6,393 nucleotides of DNA from JBBDSV01 sp040904785 (GTDB taxonomy: Bacteria > Actinomycetota > Nitriliruptoria > Nitriliruptorales > Nitriliruptoraceae), in assembly GCA_040904785.1 (NCBI GenBank), contig JBBDSV010000054.1, positions 1-6,393 on the forward strand, in the 5' to 3' direction. The notes below the pieces were generated by a model, which made no database searches, had not been told where the DNA came from, and was given only the letters and a program-made list of their open reading frames with translations. Positions 5,671 through 6,393 of this stretch are shown one piece after another. Each line of letters opens with the position of its first letter. Positions within the stretch are counted from its first letter, which is position 1. Both the position numbers and the translations under genes were made by a program.

Positions 5671-6366
5671 GTGACGCAGGCCGCTGCAGCAACGGCGACC
5701 ACCGTCGGGCGACGCCGCAGGCCAGGCTTCCGGCGTGCGGAGGTGGCGGCGGCGGTAGTGGGCATGGCGGTCATCGGCTGTGCGCAGCCGGCCGGCCCCC
5801 CGTCTGCTCGCGACCACGGCGACAGACGCGTCGAACCCGATCCCGTGAGTGCCGCTGCCAGCGACCCGGACGACGGCGACGAAGAACGCAACGAGCACAT
5901 CGACGTCGAGAAGGGCACGTCGGAACCACCGTTGCCCGTCACCGTCGAGATTCCACGACTCGATGTCGACGCGGAGCTCGTCGCGCTTGGCATCAACGAC
6001 GACGGTTCGATGCAGGTGCCCGGGTTCGGACGCGCAGGCTGGTACGCCAACGGGCCACGGCCCGGCGCGCGGGGCCCCGCCGTCATCGCTGCCCACTACG
6101 ACTCGCGCGACGGACCCGACGTGTTCTTCCGACTCGCCACACTCGAGCCCGGCGACGAGGTGCGCGTCCGCGGTGCCGACGCTTCGACGGTGCGCTTCAT
6201 CGTCGAGCGTGTCGAGCAGCACCCCAAGGGCGAGCTACCCGGTGGACGCATCTGGGCGACCACCGACGAGCCACGGCTGACGCTAATCACCTGCGGCGGG
6301 AGATTCGACCGCTCGAAGGGCCAGTACACCGACAACGTCATCGTCTACACGACACGTGCGGATTGA
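5671..6366 (+). CDS. Class F-like sortase
   Basis: Sortases are extracytoplasmic cysteine transpeptidases that cut a C-terminal sorting signal and join the protein to peptidoglycan or another nucleophile. The 231-residue product has a cytoplasmic Arg-rich start (RRRRPGFRR, 14-22), a hydrophobic segment (about 24-37), an acidic, disordered-looking linker (about 40-88) and a sortase domain (about 88-228). The domain shows IPRLDVDAELVALG (94-107), GWYANGPRPGARGPAVIAAH (123-142) with catalytic His142, DGPDVFFRL (147-155), and LITCGGRFD (205-213) with nucleophile Cys208, then YTDNVIVY (219-226). The HxDSxxGPxVFxRL and TCGGxFDxxxGxYxDN patterns match my memory of class F rather than class E sortases. 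The usual Arg position before the last strand appears to be Asn222. The hydrophobic segment ends in VIGC (34-37), a lipobox-like motif. GTG at 5671 is the first start after the CHRD stop; the ribosome-binding sequence is weak, so coupling to the CHRD gene is probable. Confidence 0.88.
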   Translation: MTQAAAATATTVGRRRRPGFRRAEVAAAVVGMAVIGCAQPAGPPSARDHGDRRVEPDPVSAAASDPDDGDEERNEHIDVEKGTSEPPLPVTVEIPRLDVDAELVALGINDDGSMQVPGFGRAGWYANGPRPGARGPAVIAAHYDSRDGPDVFFRLATLEPGDEVRVRGADASTVRFIVERVEQHPKGELPGGRIWATTDEPRLTLITCGGRFDRSKGQYTDNVIVYTTRAD

Positions 6367-6393
6367 CACCGATCGACCGCGGGCAGCCGTTTG
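6367..6393. other. Downstream flank of the sortase gene
   Basis: Only 27 bases follow the sortase stop before the window ends. They hold a CGATCG palindrome (6370-6375) and no gene start, ribosome-binding sequence or complete terminator that I can identify. Confidence 0.4.

Overview
This window is about 6.4 kb of very GC-rich DNA with dense, co-directional genes, many GTG starts and 4- to 8-base gene overlaps. The DapD is of the actinobacterial type, and a class F-like sortase is present, a group mainly known from Actinobacteria. I infer a high-GC actinomycetote, possibly Acidimicrobiia; the phylum is fairly secure, the class is a guess. I see no mobile element, tRNA, rRNA or CRISPR array.

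Layout. Bases 1-24 hold the first codons of a divergent minus-strand gene. Bases 25-133 are a shared divergent control region with a nested inverted repeat. Bases 134-4843 are one tight plus-strand cluster: dapD (succinylase of lysine/DAP synthesis), dapE (desuccinylase), a ComB-like 2-phosphosulfolactate phosphatase family protein, a TerC-family integral membrane protein, and a transglutaminase-like cysteine protein. The junctions are 7 bases apart (dapD/dapE), GTGA overlap (dapE/comB-like), 8-base overlap (comB-like/terC) and GTGA overlap (terC/transglutaminase), so one translationally coupled operon is likely. A 185-base gap follows, with no convincing terminator. Bases 5029-6366 are a two-gene module: a secreted CHRD-domain protein with a C-terminal glycine-rich/hydrophobic/arginine tail, and, 15 bases later, a class F-like sortase. 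The last 27 bases are empty.

How the genes may work together. DapD and DapE catalyse two of the steps in the succinylase route to meso-diaminopimelate, which feeds lysine and peptidoglycan. The sortase probably handles a surface protein, and its neighbour is the obvious candidate substrate even though it has no LPXTG or LAXTG motif. This non-canonical substrate/sortase pair is the most interesting item. The second is an orphan ComB-like enzyme locked into a DAP operon with no other visible coenzyme M or sulfolactate gene. An envelope theme (DAP supply, membrane metal handling, transglutaminase fold, surface anchoring) is plausible but is inference from gene order.
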